Assembly (NCBI RefSeq): GCF_001653565.1
Contig: NZ_LYPB01000056.1
Coordinates: forward strand, 420-64,419
Source of the DNA: Paenibacillus oryzisoli
GTDB taxonomy: Bacteria; Bacillota; Bacilli; Paenibacillales; NBRC-103111
Reading direction: 5' to 3'
Length of the DNA: 64,000 nucleotides
Below the pieces are notes generated by a model. The model saw nothing but the letters and a program-made list of their open reading frames with translations. It ran no database searches and was not told where the DNA came from. Position 1 is the first letter of the stretch. Every line of letters starts with the position of its first letter. Shown piece by piece: positions 34,736 through 43,700 of the stretch. The position numbers were made by a program, and so were the translations under genes.

Positions 34736-35020
34736 ATGATTGAACCTGTAAAAAACAACAAAAGGCAAGAAATTAAGATGCTGAATCGCAAGCTCTTGGA
34801 AATATCAGGAGTTTTAAACGTAGAAAGCTTTGATAGCGAAGAATTCCTCCTAGAGACGGAAATGGGCTACTTGATGATTAAGGGGCAAAATTTGCATATC
34901 AAGAACTTGAGCTTGGAGCAAGGTCTAGTCGCCATTGAAGGTATGGTAAGTGGATTAGATTATGTAGACGGGAATACCCAGGAGAAATCCAAAGGGTTCC
35001 TTGGTAAGCTATTTAAGTGA
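34736..35020 (+). CDS. yabP: Sporulation protein YabP
   Basis: A 94-residue YabP/YqfC-family protein: HILNRK-like EIKMLNRKLLEISGVLNVESFDSEEFLLET and a C-terminal GKLFK. It is required for sporulation in B. subtilis (mother-cell sigma-E gene) and associates with YabQ. AAGGAGGGG precedes the ATG. A CATATCGT sequence at 34698 could be a weak sigma-E -10, but I could not define a convincing -35. The stop overlaps yabQ. Confidence 0.92.
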   Translation: MIEPVKNNKRQEIKMLNRKLLEISGVLNVESFDSEEFLLETEMGYLMIKGQNLHIKNLSLEQGLVAIEGMVSGLDYVDGNTQEKSKGFLGKLFK

Positions 35021-35592
35021 CGCTCCACGTTCAATTTCAGACGATATTCATGATGTTCCTGAGTGGCATATGCATAGGGGCTCTGTTCGATATATTCCAT
35101 GTACTTTCGGGCAAGCTGCGATTGCCACGATGGACCATCCCCATTGTAGATAGCATCTATTGGATTGTGGCGATAATCCTAGTGTTCAAGATGCTCATTT
35201 ACAGTAATGAAGGACAAGTTCGCATTTTTATCTTTCTCGGAATGGGGATCGGAATCTGTTTCTATTTCGGTCTTCTTAGTTCCCTTGTCATTCGTCTAAC
35301 CCTCATTCTCATACGAATTGTTGTGGCGATTTACCGCTTCCTCACGCGGACTGTCGAAATATTAATCATTAAACCGATTATTGGCTTATATCGTCTAACC
35401 GTGATAATTTTGGGCTTTTTGCTGGCCGTAGCTATATTCCTTTACAGAATTGTGCTACAATTGCTCTATCCTTTGTGGAGACTATTCCTCTGGATGACTA
35501 AGCCTGTGCATAAGTACATGGTGATCCCTGACTGGTTGAAGAAACTACAGGGACGTATCCTTGCGCTTTATCGCAGGATATTCTCGAAGTAG
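35017..35592 (+). CDS. yabQ: Spore cortex biosynthesis protein YabQ
   Basis: A 191-residue membrane protein with four or five hydrophobic segments, including FMMFLSGICIGALFDIFHVL and IVDSIYWIVAIILVFKMLI, and a basic C-terminus. YabQ lies in the outer forespore membrane and is needed for cortex formation. The GTG start overlaps the yabP stop (GTGA). Confidence 0.9.
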   Translation: MTLHVQFQTIFMMFLSGICIGALFDIFHVLSGKLRLPRWTIPIVDSIYWIVAIILVFKMLIYSNEGQVRIFIFLGMGIGICFYFGLLSSLVIRLTLILIRIVVAIYRFLTRTVEILIIKPIIGLYRLTVIILGFLLAVAIFLYRIVLQLLYPLWRLFLWMTKPVHKYMVIPDWLKKLQGRILALYRRIFSK

Positions 35593-35607
35593 GAGGATTT
35601 CCTATTC

Positions 35608-35931
35608 ATGCATGCTCAAGCAACCGTTTCAACCAAGCGCATCAGTCGGGAAGGCTCGAAGCGAAGACTGCGTATCCTTTTGATCATCGTCTTATGTTTT
35701 CTGAGCTGGGCTGCTGTTAACATCTGGGGGCAGTTCGCCAAGCTGCACGAGAAGAAAGCCGTCGTAGCGAATATGGAGCAACAACTCGTCGAAGCGCGGA
35801 AGGTGAATGCCTTAACGACGAAGGAAATCGCACGGCTGCATAACGACGAATATTTGGATCAGATCATTCGCCGGGACTTTCATTACAGTAAACCGGGAGA
35901 GACGCCACTAAGCGCCTCGAAGCCGCAATGA
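35608..35931 (+). CDS. divIC: Cell division protein DivIC (FtsB-like)
   Basis: A 107-residue bitopic membrane protein: a basic cytoplasmic N-terminus, one membrane helix (about residues 23-40) and an extracellular coiled coil (about 45-80). It forms the divisome subcomplex with DivIB and FtsL that activates septal wall synthesis. TAGGAGG precedes the ATG. It closes the yabP-yabQ-divIC run. Confidence 0.9.
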   Translation: MHAQATVSTKRISREGSKRRLRILLIIVLCFLSWAAVNIWGQFAKLHEKKAVVANMEQQLVEARKVNALTTKEIARLHNDEYLDQIIRRDFHYSKPGETPLSASKPQ

Positions 35932-36075
35932 GAACCCTCTTACAAGGTAATTTGAAGGTGAGCGACCGTGTTTAGATGTAGGTTTTACCGCCAATAACAC
36001 AGCGATTTTCGGATACCGAGATCTTATACGTTCTTTATTTGGTAAAAAGCATTACAAGAAGTGGCGAATGCCGTG

Positions 36076-36104
36076 TTGACCGTGGTTTCTGCATCGGTTA
36101 TAAT
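36076..36104 (+). promoter_or_regulatory. Sigma-A promoter of yabR
   Basis: TTGACC (36076-36081), a 17-base spacer and TATAAT (36099-36104). Confidence 0.8.
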
Positions 36105-36152
36105 CGGCGTAGCCAGTGTTTTCAACATTTTAAGGGAGGAACATTTTACTTT

Positions 36153-36752
36153 ATGGCAATTGAAGTTGGCACCAAGTTAGAGGGAAGAGTGACGGGGATT
36201 ACTCACTTTGGAGCATTCGTCGAGCTTGCTGAAGGAGTTACCGGTCTTGTTCACATTTCGGAGATCGCGGACAATTATGTGAAGGACGTTAATGACCACT
36301 TGAAGCTGGAAGACAAGGTAACGGTCAAAGTAATTAACGTGGACAAGGATGGCAAGATCGGACTGTCGATCAAGCAAACGATTGACAAGCCAGTTGAGGA
36401 AAGACCAGCTCGTCCTGAACGTACAGGTGGCAGCAGCTATCAAGGTCGCCCTAGTGGAGATCGTCCAAGCGGCGGTTACCAAGGTGGTCGTCCAAGCGGC
36501 GTTGGAGAACGTAGTGGCCCTCCAAGCGGTGGTCCAGGTGGTGGTGGCGGTCGTCCAGGTGGCGGCGGTGGCTTCAATCGTGGCGGCGGTGGTGGTGGTC
36601 GCGGCGGCTTTAACAAGCAGCAGGGCGGAGCTAGACCGTTTTCGTTCGAAGATAAAGTATCTCGTTTCCTCAAAGATAGTGAAGAGCGGATTTCGTCCTT
36701 GAAGAAGAACACCGAGTCCAAACGCGGTGGCAGAGGCGGAAGAAGAGACTAA
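36153..36752 (+). CDS. yabR: S1-domain RNA-binding protein YabR with Gly/Arg-rich insert
   Basis: A 199-residue protein. Residues 1-75 are an S1 domain (GTKLEGRVTGITHFGAFVEL; VHISEIADNYVKDVNDHLK). The last 40 residues match the YabR tail (FEDKVSRFLKDSEERISSLK). Between them lies a segment of about 75 residues rich in Gly, Arg, Pro and Ser with FNRGG and GGRGGF units, like an RGG box; the B. subtilis protein is only about 128 residues and lacks it. ATG 36153 is 13 bases after GGGAGG, a little far. Own promoter and terminator. Confidence 0.9.
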   Translation: MAIEVGTKLEGRVTGITHFGAFVELAEGVTGLVHISEIADNYVKDVNDHLKLEDKVTVKVINVDKDGKIGLSIKQTIDKPVEERPARPERTGGSSYQGRPSGDRPSGGYQGGRPSGVGERSGPPSGGPGGGGGRPGGGGGFNRGGGGGGRGGFNKQQGGARPFSFEDKVSRFLKDSEERISSLKKNTESKRGGRGGRRD

Positions 36753-36769
36753 TAGATGCAGATGATGAA

Positions 36770-36799
36770 CCACATTCGCTTAGGCGAGTGTGGTTTTTT
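36770..36799 (+). terminator. Terminator of yabR
   Basis: CCACATTCGC-TTAG-GCGAGTGTGG followed by TTTTTTC. Confidence 0.9.
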
Positions 36800-37037
36800 C
36801 TTTGCGTTGCGAACGTCACGTAACTTAGCTATGTTGCACGTTTCTCAGCAAATAAAGGATCTATGTTCCGATTCTCTGACGTGGTTGCGGCGATATCTGA
36901 CTTCAGAGAGCCTTGCAGTCTATGGACTCAGATGAAACTTGTGCGACGTAGCTGACAAAAAAGAGTGAAAATCAATCGACATGGAGTTACGGGTATCTCC
37001 CTCATATGCGGCGCGTCGTTTCGAGGTAATCAGACTT
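36800..37037. other. Intergenic stretch without a recognised gene
   Basis: No coding frame with a ribosome-binding site is seen. The two tRNA genes found between yabR and spoIIE in B. subtilis are absent; no T-arm GGTTCGA motif occurs. A weak inverted repeat TTCTCTGA/TCAGAGAG lies at 36872-36910. Confidence 0.6.
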
Positions 37038-37038
37038 C

Positions 37039-37052
37039 TGGAAACGTTTCCA
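37039..37052 (+). promoter_or_regulatory. Catabolite-responsive element (cre) upstream of spoIIE
   Basis: TGGAAACGTTTCCA fits the CcpA consensus TGnAAnCGnTnnCA at every position and is part of a perfect 16-bp palindrome (37038-37053). It ends about 90 bp upstream of the spoIIE -35. No other transcription unit lies nearby. Confidence 0.6.
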
Positions 37053-37142
37053 GTACCAAGAACCTAGAGTAGGCAAGGGCTGAGAGCAGTTGACAAAGAC
37101 ATCGGGACATGTCGGAAATTTCTTTGAATCTATCAACTCATT

Positions 37143-37175
37143 CTGACAAACTTTCTGCTAGATTGTCTCTATACT
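37143..37175 (+). promoter_or_regulatory. Spo0A-type spoIIE promoter with 21-bp spacing
   Basis: CTGACA (37143-37148), a 21-base spacer and TATACT (37170-37175). This overlong spacing is the hallmark of Spo0A-activated sigma-A promoters such as B. subtilis spoIIE. TTTGTCAGA, a one-mismatch 0A core on the minus strand, overlaps the -35, and TGTCGGA lies at 37110-37116. Confidence 0.65.
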
Positions 37176-37201
37176 AGAGTAACAAATAAGGGAAGAAATG
37201 G

Positions 37202-39709
37202 ATGGTGTTCGAGAATATGCAAAGACGAAGCTTAGGCGCGGTGATGGGTAGTGGATGGTCTGGGATTTGGCAGAAAGCAAGAGTAGGTGTTCACAGTGCA
37301 GCTGTGGAGAATCGATGGGTTCAAGCTTTTGTTGCTAAGAAATGGTCGTTACTGCTCATTGTTATGGGCTTCCTGCTGGGTCGAGCGATGATTCTGGAAC
37401 AGTTATCACCATTTGCTTTGGCTTTTGTCGCAGTCATCTATTTTACAAGAAAGGATATCTTGCATTGGGTCGGTATTGCAGCATTTGCTGGAAGCTTGCT
37501 CGCGGTGAATGTGAATACCGGATATCTGGTGACAGAAATCGTGATCTTCTTGTTGATCCAGAAGGCACTTGAGAAATATGAACGATCCGACGTATCGTTA
37601 GCGCCGCTGCTCGTATTCAGCTCAACGTTCCTCGTGCAGCTCTTTGCGGAGTTGGTTGTTTCAAATCTGACGTGGTACTCCTTAATGATGCTTACCGTTG
37701 AAGCGTTGCTAAGTTTGGTGCTGACGCTCATTTTCATTCAAGCGATCCCTGTATTCACCCTTACCCGCAAAAATTATCATCTGAAACATGAGGAGATCAT
37801 TTGTTTAATTATTTTGCTGGCTTCCGTTATGACAGGTACGGTTGGTTGGCTCGTGGGTCCTGTCACGATAGAACATGTGCTATCTCGTTATTTGATACTC
37901 CTGTTTGCATTGGTAGGAGGGGCCCCATTCGGGGCATCCGTGGGTGTTGTTACAGGGCTTATCCTAAGTCTTGCGAATAGCAATGCCATTTATCAGATGA
38001 GTTTACTTGCATTCTCTGGTATGCTCGCAGGTCTCCTTAAAGAGGGGAATCGCTTGATGGTTGCCTTTGGGATGCTGATAGGATCATCGATTCTATCTTT
38101 CTATATGGGTTCTAGTGTGGATATGATCAATTCTGCTTGGGAGTCCCTTGCGGCCGTTGCCCTGTTCCTACTGACACCTAGAAGTGTCATTCTCATGTTG
38201 GCTAAGTATGTACCAGGCACACAAGAGAATCTCAAGTCGCAACAGGACTATGCCAAGCGTGTGCGTGATGTAACGGCGGGGCGCGTGGAGCAGTTCTCGG
38301 AGGTATTCCGTCAACTCGCACGCAGCTTCAAACAATTGACGACAGAAGATGAGGTGAGTCGCAAAGAGGAAGATGTCGGACATTTCATGAACGCTGTTGC
38401 CCAGAAGGCGTGTGAGTCTTGTTGGAAGAAGAGTCAGTGCTGGGATCAGAAATTCTACCAAACATATACGTATATGACGGATATGATGAGCCAAATTGAG
38501 ACGAAGGAGAGTATGACGAAGAAGCAGATTCCACCCGAGTGGAAGAAATCCTGTATTCGTACGGAACAGGTGCTAGATGTGATGAAAGGGCAATATAGTT
38601 TATATAAGAATGATAGGCATTGGAAAAAGCAAATTATCGATAGCCGGCATCTTGTCGCCGAGCAGTTGTCAGGTGTTTCGCAGGTTATGGAAGACTTAGC
38701 GAAGGAAATTAAGCGGGAAGGACAGGAGTTGTTCCTCCAAGAAGAGCAAATTCGTAATGCCCTTGAGGAGCTGGGCTTATCTATTCATACCATCGATGTT
38801 ATTTCCTTAGACGAAGGTAACATCGAAATTGAAATCATCCATCAATATACGAAGGGATTTGATGAATGTCGGAAGATCATCGCGCCGCTTCTGAGCGAAA
38901 TCATCGGCGAGAATGTCGCCGTGATGCGTGAGGAAATGCACACGCGCGGCGAGGGCTACAGCACGGTCGTATTCGGCTCCGCCAAGGAATACGAGGTTGA
39001 GACCGGAGTCGCCGGCGCTGCTAAGGGAGGAGATCTCTTCTCGGGCGACAGCTACTCCACGGTGGAGCTGGGCAATGGCAAGTATGCCGTTGCGCTGAGC
39101 GACGGCATGGGGAATGGCGAACGAGCGCGCGCAGAGAGCGAGACGGCGCTTAGCATCCTGCAGCAGCTGCTGCAGTCGGGGATGGACGAGAAGCTCGCGA
39201 TCAAGTCGCTGAACTCGGTGTTGATGCTGCGTTCATCGGATGAGATGTACGCCACGGTGGATATGGCATTGATTGATATGTACAACGCGAATACGACGTT
39301 CATGAAGATTGGCTCTACGCCAAGCTTTATCAAGCGGGGTACGGAGGTTATCCCGATCTCGGCGAATAATTTGCCTGTAGGGATTTTGAGCGAGATTGAT
39401 GTCGATCTGGTATCCATACCGCTGCAATCGGGGGATATTCTTGTGATGATGACCGATGGCATCTTTGATGCCCCGGGCCATGCTGTGAACAAGGAGATGT
39501 GGATGAAGCGGATGATTCAGGAGATTGATACGACGTTGCCGCAGGATTTCGCGGATTGCTTGTTGGAGCGCATCTTCCGTCATCATCACGGCGAGATTCA
39601 GGATGATATGACGGTAGTTGTAGCACGTATTGAGAGACGGCAACCCGAATGGGCGACTTTCCGTTGGCCAGGTATTACACGTATGGAACGTCCGAAAACA
39701 GTGAGTTAA
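37202..39709 (+). CDS. spoIIE: Stage II sporulation protein E (SpoIIE phosphatase)
   Basis: A membrane PP2C phosphatase that dephosphorylates SpoIIAA~P and so activates sigma-F, and also interacts with FtsZ at the polar septum. The 835-residue protein has about ten N-terminal membrane helices (about residues 45-330), a central regulatory domain with a CESCWKKSQCW Cys cluster near residue 400, and a C-terminal PP2C domain (about 595-810) with ALSDGMGNGERA, VDMALIDMYNA and MMTDGIFDAPG metal-binding motifs. The region 38880-39200 is unusually G+C-rich. Confidence 0.96.
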   Translation: MVFENMQRRSLGAVMGSGWSGIWQKARVGVHSAAVENRWVQAFVAKKWSLLLIVMGFLLGRAMILEQLSPFALAFVAVIYFTRKDILHWVGIAAFAGSLLAVNVNTGYLVTEIVIFLLIQKALEKYERSDVSLAPLLVFSSTFLVQLFAELVVSNLTWYSLMMLTVEALLSLVLTLIFIQAIPVFTLTRKNYHLKHEEIICLIILLASVMTGTVGWLVGPVTIEHVLSRYLILLFALVGGAPFGASVGVVTGLILSLANSNAIYQMSLLAFSGMLAGLLKEGNRLMVAFGMLIGSSILSFYMGSSVDMINSAWESLAAVALFLLTPRSVILMLAKYVPGTQENLKSQQDYAKRVRDVTAGRVEQFSEVFRQLARSFKQLTTEDEVSRKEEDVGHFMNAVAQKACESCWKKSQCWDQKFYQTYTYMTDMMSQIETKESMTKKQIPPEWKKSCIRTEQVLDVMKGQYSLYKNDRHWKKQIIDSRHLVAEQLSGVSQVMEDLAKEIKREGQELFLQEEQIRNALEELGLSIHTIDVISLDEGNIEIEIIHQYTKGFDECRKIIAPLLSEIIGENVAVMREEMHTRGEGYSTVVFGSAKEYEVETGVAGAAKGGDLFSGDSYSTVELGNGKYAVALSDGMGNGERARAESETALSILQQLLQSGMDEKLAIKSLNSVLMLRSSDEMYATVDMALIDMYNANTTFMKIGSTPSFIKRGTEVIPISANNLPVGILSEIDVDLVSIPLQSGDILVMMTDGIFDAPGHAVNKEMWMKRMIQEIDTTLPQDFADCLLERIFRHHHGEIQDDMTVVVARIERRQPEWATFRWPGITRMERPKTVS

Positions 39710-39721
39710 GGTTCTAATAAG

Positions 39722-39752
39722 CCGTGCCGGCTCATTTGCCGGTGCGGTTTTT
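39722..39752 (+). terminator. Terminator of spoIIE
   Basis: CCG-TG-CCGGC pairs with GCCGG-TG-CGG (two G-U pairs) followed by TTTTT. Confidence 0.8.
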
Positions 39753-39759
39753 GGAGTAG

Positions 39760-39848
39760 TGGAAAGTATAAGTCTTACATGATAAATTAGTCATATATTT
39801 CCATTAATACTTGAATACGTCCTAAGAGGACAATGTGGCCGTTTATTG
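39760..39848 (+). promoter_or_regulatory. Repeated leader element, copy C (sortase gene)
   Basis: Hairpin I: TGGAAA (39760-39765) plus TATA pair with TATA plus TTTCCA (39798-39803), with ATGA/TCAT inside. Then GTCCT (39819-39823) with AGGAC (39827-39831), followed by AATGT, GGCC and GTTTAT (39841-39846). The 5' AAACAC part of copies A and B is less well kept. The ribosome-binding site starts about ten bases later. Confidence 0.5.
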
Positions 39849-39873
39849 CGCGTCAAGAAAGGTGGGTAGTTGA

Positions 39874-40617
39874 ATGAGCAGGAGATGGTTTGCCTTATTA
39901 CTCATCCTCCTGGGTGTAGGGGTGTTTCTGTATCCCACGATGAATGATCGCTATGAAAGTTATCAGCAGCAACAAATCTTGCAACAATGGCAAGACAACA
40001 TGCAAGCGATGGGGCAGTTGATGGAAGAGGAGGGTGAGGATCCGCATAGCGAGGGTGTCTTGAATGCCGCACCCGTTGGGAGTGTTGTGACTCCCTTATC
40101 AGAGGCAAGTGCAAGTACAGCTGTTGCAGGGCAGTTGGAGTCCGTTGTGGCGAAGCCCACCAGTGGTAGTAAAGCGCCCGTGAATGTCATAGCGACAGCG
40201 AAGCCACCCCCTGCCAAACCTAAGAACATGGAGGGAGTTCTGAGTATTGATAAGATTGATTTGAAACTTCCCATCCTCACGGGGGCGACCATGGATAATA
40301 TGAAAGTCGCAGTTGCCAGTATTGCGAATACAGGGAAAGCTGGTGCAATAGGCAATTATGCAATTGCTGGTCATCGGAATTTGACTTATGGTAAAAATTT
40401 CAATCGCTTAGATGAGGTTGTCCCTGGTGATGAAATTGAAGTAGAGACAGGAAGCCGGAAATTCGTCTACCGAGTAGAGGAGAAATTATATGTTCTGCCA
40501 TCGGATGTATGGGTATTGCAAAGCACGGAGGGTAATCGGGAAATTACATTAATAACGTGTGATCCCATGGTAGACCCGACGCATCGCTTAATTGTGAAAG
40601 GAAAATTAATTGAATAG
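39874..40617 (+). CDS. Sortase, class D-like
   Basis: A 247-residue transpeptidase that anchors proteins to peptidoglycan. A single N-terminal signal-anchor (residues 5-20) is followed by a low-complexity Ser/Ala/Pro spacer (to about 115) and the sortase beta-barrel. Catalytic residues: His 167 in IAGHRNL, Cys 229 in TLITCDP and Arg 238 in THRLIVKG. Class D is inferred from size and motif. AAAGGTGGG lies upstream of the ATG. The next gene encodes an LPVTG protein, its likely substrate. Neither gene is in this region of B. subtilis. Confidence 0.9.
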   Translation: MSRRWFALLLILLGVGVFLYPTMNDRYESYQQQQILQQWQDNMQAMGQLMEEEGEDPHSEGVLNAAPVGSVVTPLSEASASTAVAGQLESVVAKPTSGSKAPVNVIATAKPPPAKPKNMEGVLSIDKIDLKLPILTGATMDNMKVAVASIANTGKAGAIGNYAIAGHRNLTYGKNFNRLDEVVPGDEIEVETGSRKFVYRVEEKLYVLPSDVWVLQSTEGNREITLITCDPMVDPTHRLIVKGKLIE

Positions 40618-40685
40618 TTAGAAGTTGACGTATAGAAAGGATAGAAATGACATATTTTCAAAACATGCTGTATTTTCTCATGCCT

Positions 40686-40710
40686 GTTATGATACAATTT
40701 GTATCATAAC
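40686..40710. promoter_or_regulatory. Perfect palindrome before the adhesin gene, candidate operator
   Basis: GTTATGATAC (40686-40695), five bases, then GTATCATAAC (40701-40710). No T tract follows, so it looks like a protein-binding site rather than a terminator. It contains a possible -10 (TATGAT). The regulator is unknown. Confidence 0.55.
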
Positions 40711-40770
40711 TCTTTACATGCACTTTTTTGTCTTCGGATAGGCAATTATCGGAATGGAGGCTAAACAAAG

Positions 40771-43700
40771 ATGGTGAAGAAACAAACAAAGGCTATGCTG
40801 ATTGCGCTCTTGATGTTTATGCAATGCCTTTATGGAATTACTTTATCTAGTCAAGTGAATGCAACGGAGATATCGGGCAACATCCTAGATAGTGTTACAC
40901 TGGCGGTATACGATAGTAACGGTCAAGTCGTTACGGGGAATGTATATGATCAGAACGCACAAGCGAAGCTGGACTATAGCTGGTCTTTGCCCAATGGTCA
41001 TGGCTATCATAGCGGAGATACATTCACTTTTACGCTGCCGCAGGAATTTACTTTGTTCAATGATGTAAGCGGTGCCCTTGTCATTGATAACAATTCAACC
41101 GTAGGGGATTTCCATGCCGACAAAGATAGTCATCATGTGGTGATTACTTTTAACGAATTTATTGAGAGTCATGATGATTTGAAGGGAACGTTGAGTTTCC
41201 TTACACAATTTAATAAGAGCCAGATTACAGGGACGACGGAACAAACAATCGTCATTCCTGTTCGAAGCGGAGACCAGATATTTACCATCAAGTTCAGGCC
41301 TACCGTAGATTCAACAATCAGTAAGTCAGGCGCTCCTCTGGGCTATAATGCGAAGTCGATTGATTGGACAGTGGATGTGAACAAGACATTGGATACTATA
41401 CAGAACGCCGCTGTTACGGATACGATTCCGGAAGGATTAGCGGTTCCTGTGACGGTTGCTGTCTACCAACTACAAGTACAACTCAATGGGTCAGTTATAC
41501 AGGGGTTGAAATTAGATAGTGGCAGCTACTCAGTGAGTACCGACAGCGGGGTTCTTCGCATTCAATTTACGGAGAGTCCGATCACATCTGCTTATCGTAT
41601 TCAATATACAACGCCAATTACGGATAAGCTCAAGACTTCCTTTACGAATACAGCGAGTTTCAATGGAACGAATATGGCTGAACCTGTTCGAGCCTCTTCA
41701 ACAGTGAATGTATCTCGAGGGCAAATGTTGGTGAAGGAAAGGACGGCGTATGATTCAACAACGCAGACCATGCAATGGGCTGTCTTGTATAACGGTGGAG
41801 AAGAGGGGATTCCACAATCAGAGGCTAATCTGACAGATGTTTTTGATGATATTCATGGGTTGGTGGGAGATTCCTTACATGTGTATAAAGTGACATTCAA
41901 TAGCACGGGTGTTGCTGCACTTGCTGGCGAAGTGCCATCGGATAAATACGTGGTATCCTTACATACGGTACAAGGGAAATCAGGCTTTAAATTGCAATTT
42001 CTTGAAGATATCTCTTCTGCCTATAAAATCGTTTATGCCACGAAAGCGATAGGCCCCGTCTATGAGGATGGACTTCTGACGAATAAGGTTTATACGGGGG
42101 AAAACAGCAGTTCTACAATCACTAAGCCTTTCACACAAGTAGGCATTGTTAAGACGAGAGGTGATGTCAACTATCAATCGAAGGTAGTCGGATGGCAAAT
42201 TGTCATTAATGGAGATAGCCAGGAAATGGACCACGTTGTTGTAACGGATACATTTTCTAATAAGGGGCTGCAACTCATACCGGGTTCCTTGGTCGTAAAG
42301 AAAGGGAATGTTGTACTCAATAGTCCAGTAGATTACACACTTGATGGTAGCGTTGACGCAGATGTCGGATTCACCCTAACATTTACCGATCCCATTTCTC
42401 AGCCTGTCAAAATTACTTATGATACTGTATATAACCTTGAATTAGCACTTCCATTAGGCAGTGCAAATGTATTTACCAATCAAGCTAGAATAGACTGGAT
42501 CAGGCAAGATACAGCGCATACGAAGACTGTATCGGCGGAGTTCAATCCCTTCAATGAAGTGAAGAAAAATGGATTTAAAAGCGGCACGTATAACGCCGTA
42601 AACAAACAAATCTCTTGGAGCGTAGGGGTTAACTATAACAGAAAGAATATTTCCCAAGCCATAATTGAGGACGTTTTGGAGTCTGGCCAGACTCTGGTTG
42701 CTAACACGTTAGTTATTCACAAAATGGTTATCGCTCCTAGCGGTGCACATTCACTAGGTGATTTGGTGGATCCTGCACGGTACCACTATGAAGTAACGCC
42801 TCAGAAGAAAATAATAATAACGTTCCACGATCCTATTACAGAGGGGTATACCATTGATTTCGCTACAAGTTTAGAGAACCAACTGATTATTAATCGGGTG
42901 TTCAATACAGCAAAGCTATTTGATGGTTCCAATCAAGTAACCAAAGACCTCACAGCTTCTGTTAATATTCCTCATGGGGGAGAATACGTGAGTAAGAACG
43001 GGTCACAAAGCGGTGATAAGATCAACTGGCAGATTACCGTCAACCAGGGCCAATCGAAGCTAACCGATGCGGAAATATTCGATACGCCATCGAAGAATCA
43101 AGTGTTACTATCGGATTCCTTTCATTTATTCAGTATGAAGGCAGCTCCTAATGGTGATTTGACGAAGGATGTTGAATTAGTAAAGGGGACCGGCTACACA
43201 GTTGATATTCAAACAGATCCAGAAGGGAACCAGGCATTTCGTTTGAAATTCAAGAGTGTGATCTCGACAGCCTTTGTTTTAGAATATCAGTCTGTTATAG
43301 CAGCCCGTAATCAGGAGTCAGTCTCTAATAGCGTGAGCTTCAGCGGAAACAATGTGACTACGATTACGAAAGAAACGGTTAAAGACATTGTGGTCGGTGT
43401 ATCGACAGGTTCGGGCACAGGTAACGGTGTTCGCGGATCGTTGGAAGTGAAGAAGGTTGATGCTGCGAACAGGGAAATGCCGCTTCGGGGTGCAATCTAC
43501 GAGCTTTACCGGAAGTCTGGCGATACGAAGAATCTCATTCAAACCCAAACGACGAATGAGAATGGCATAGCCATTTTCCAAGGGTTGCTCGCTGGAGACT
43601 ATGCGATTAAGGAAATAAAGGCTCCGGCTGGTTATTCGCTAGATGGAAAGGAGTATTCATTCACCCTACAGTCAGGAGAGAATAAGAGATTGACATATAC

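Noticed and set aside
36476..36721. Proline-rich minus-strand frame opposite yabR
   Set aside because: Antisense of the Gly-rich insert.
36800..37037. Possible tRNA genes between yabR and spoIIE, as in B. subtilis
   Set aside because: No T-arm GGTTCGA motif, acceptor pairing or CCA end was found.
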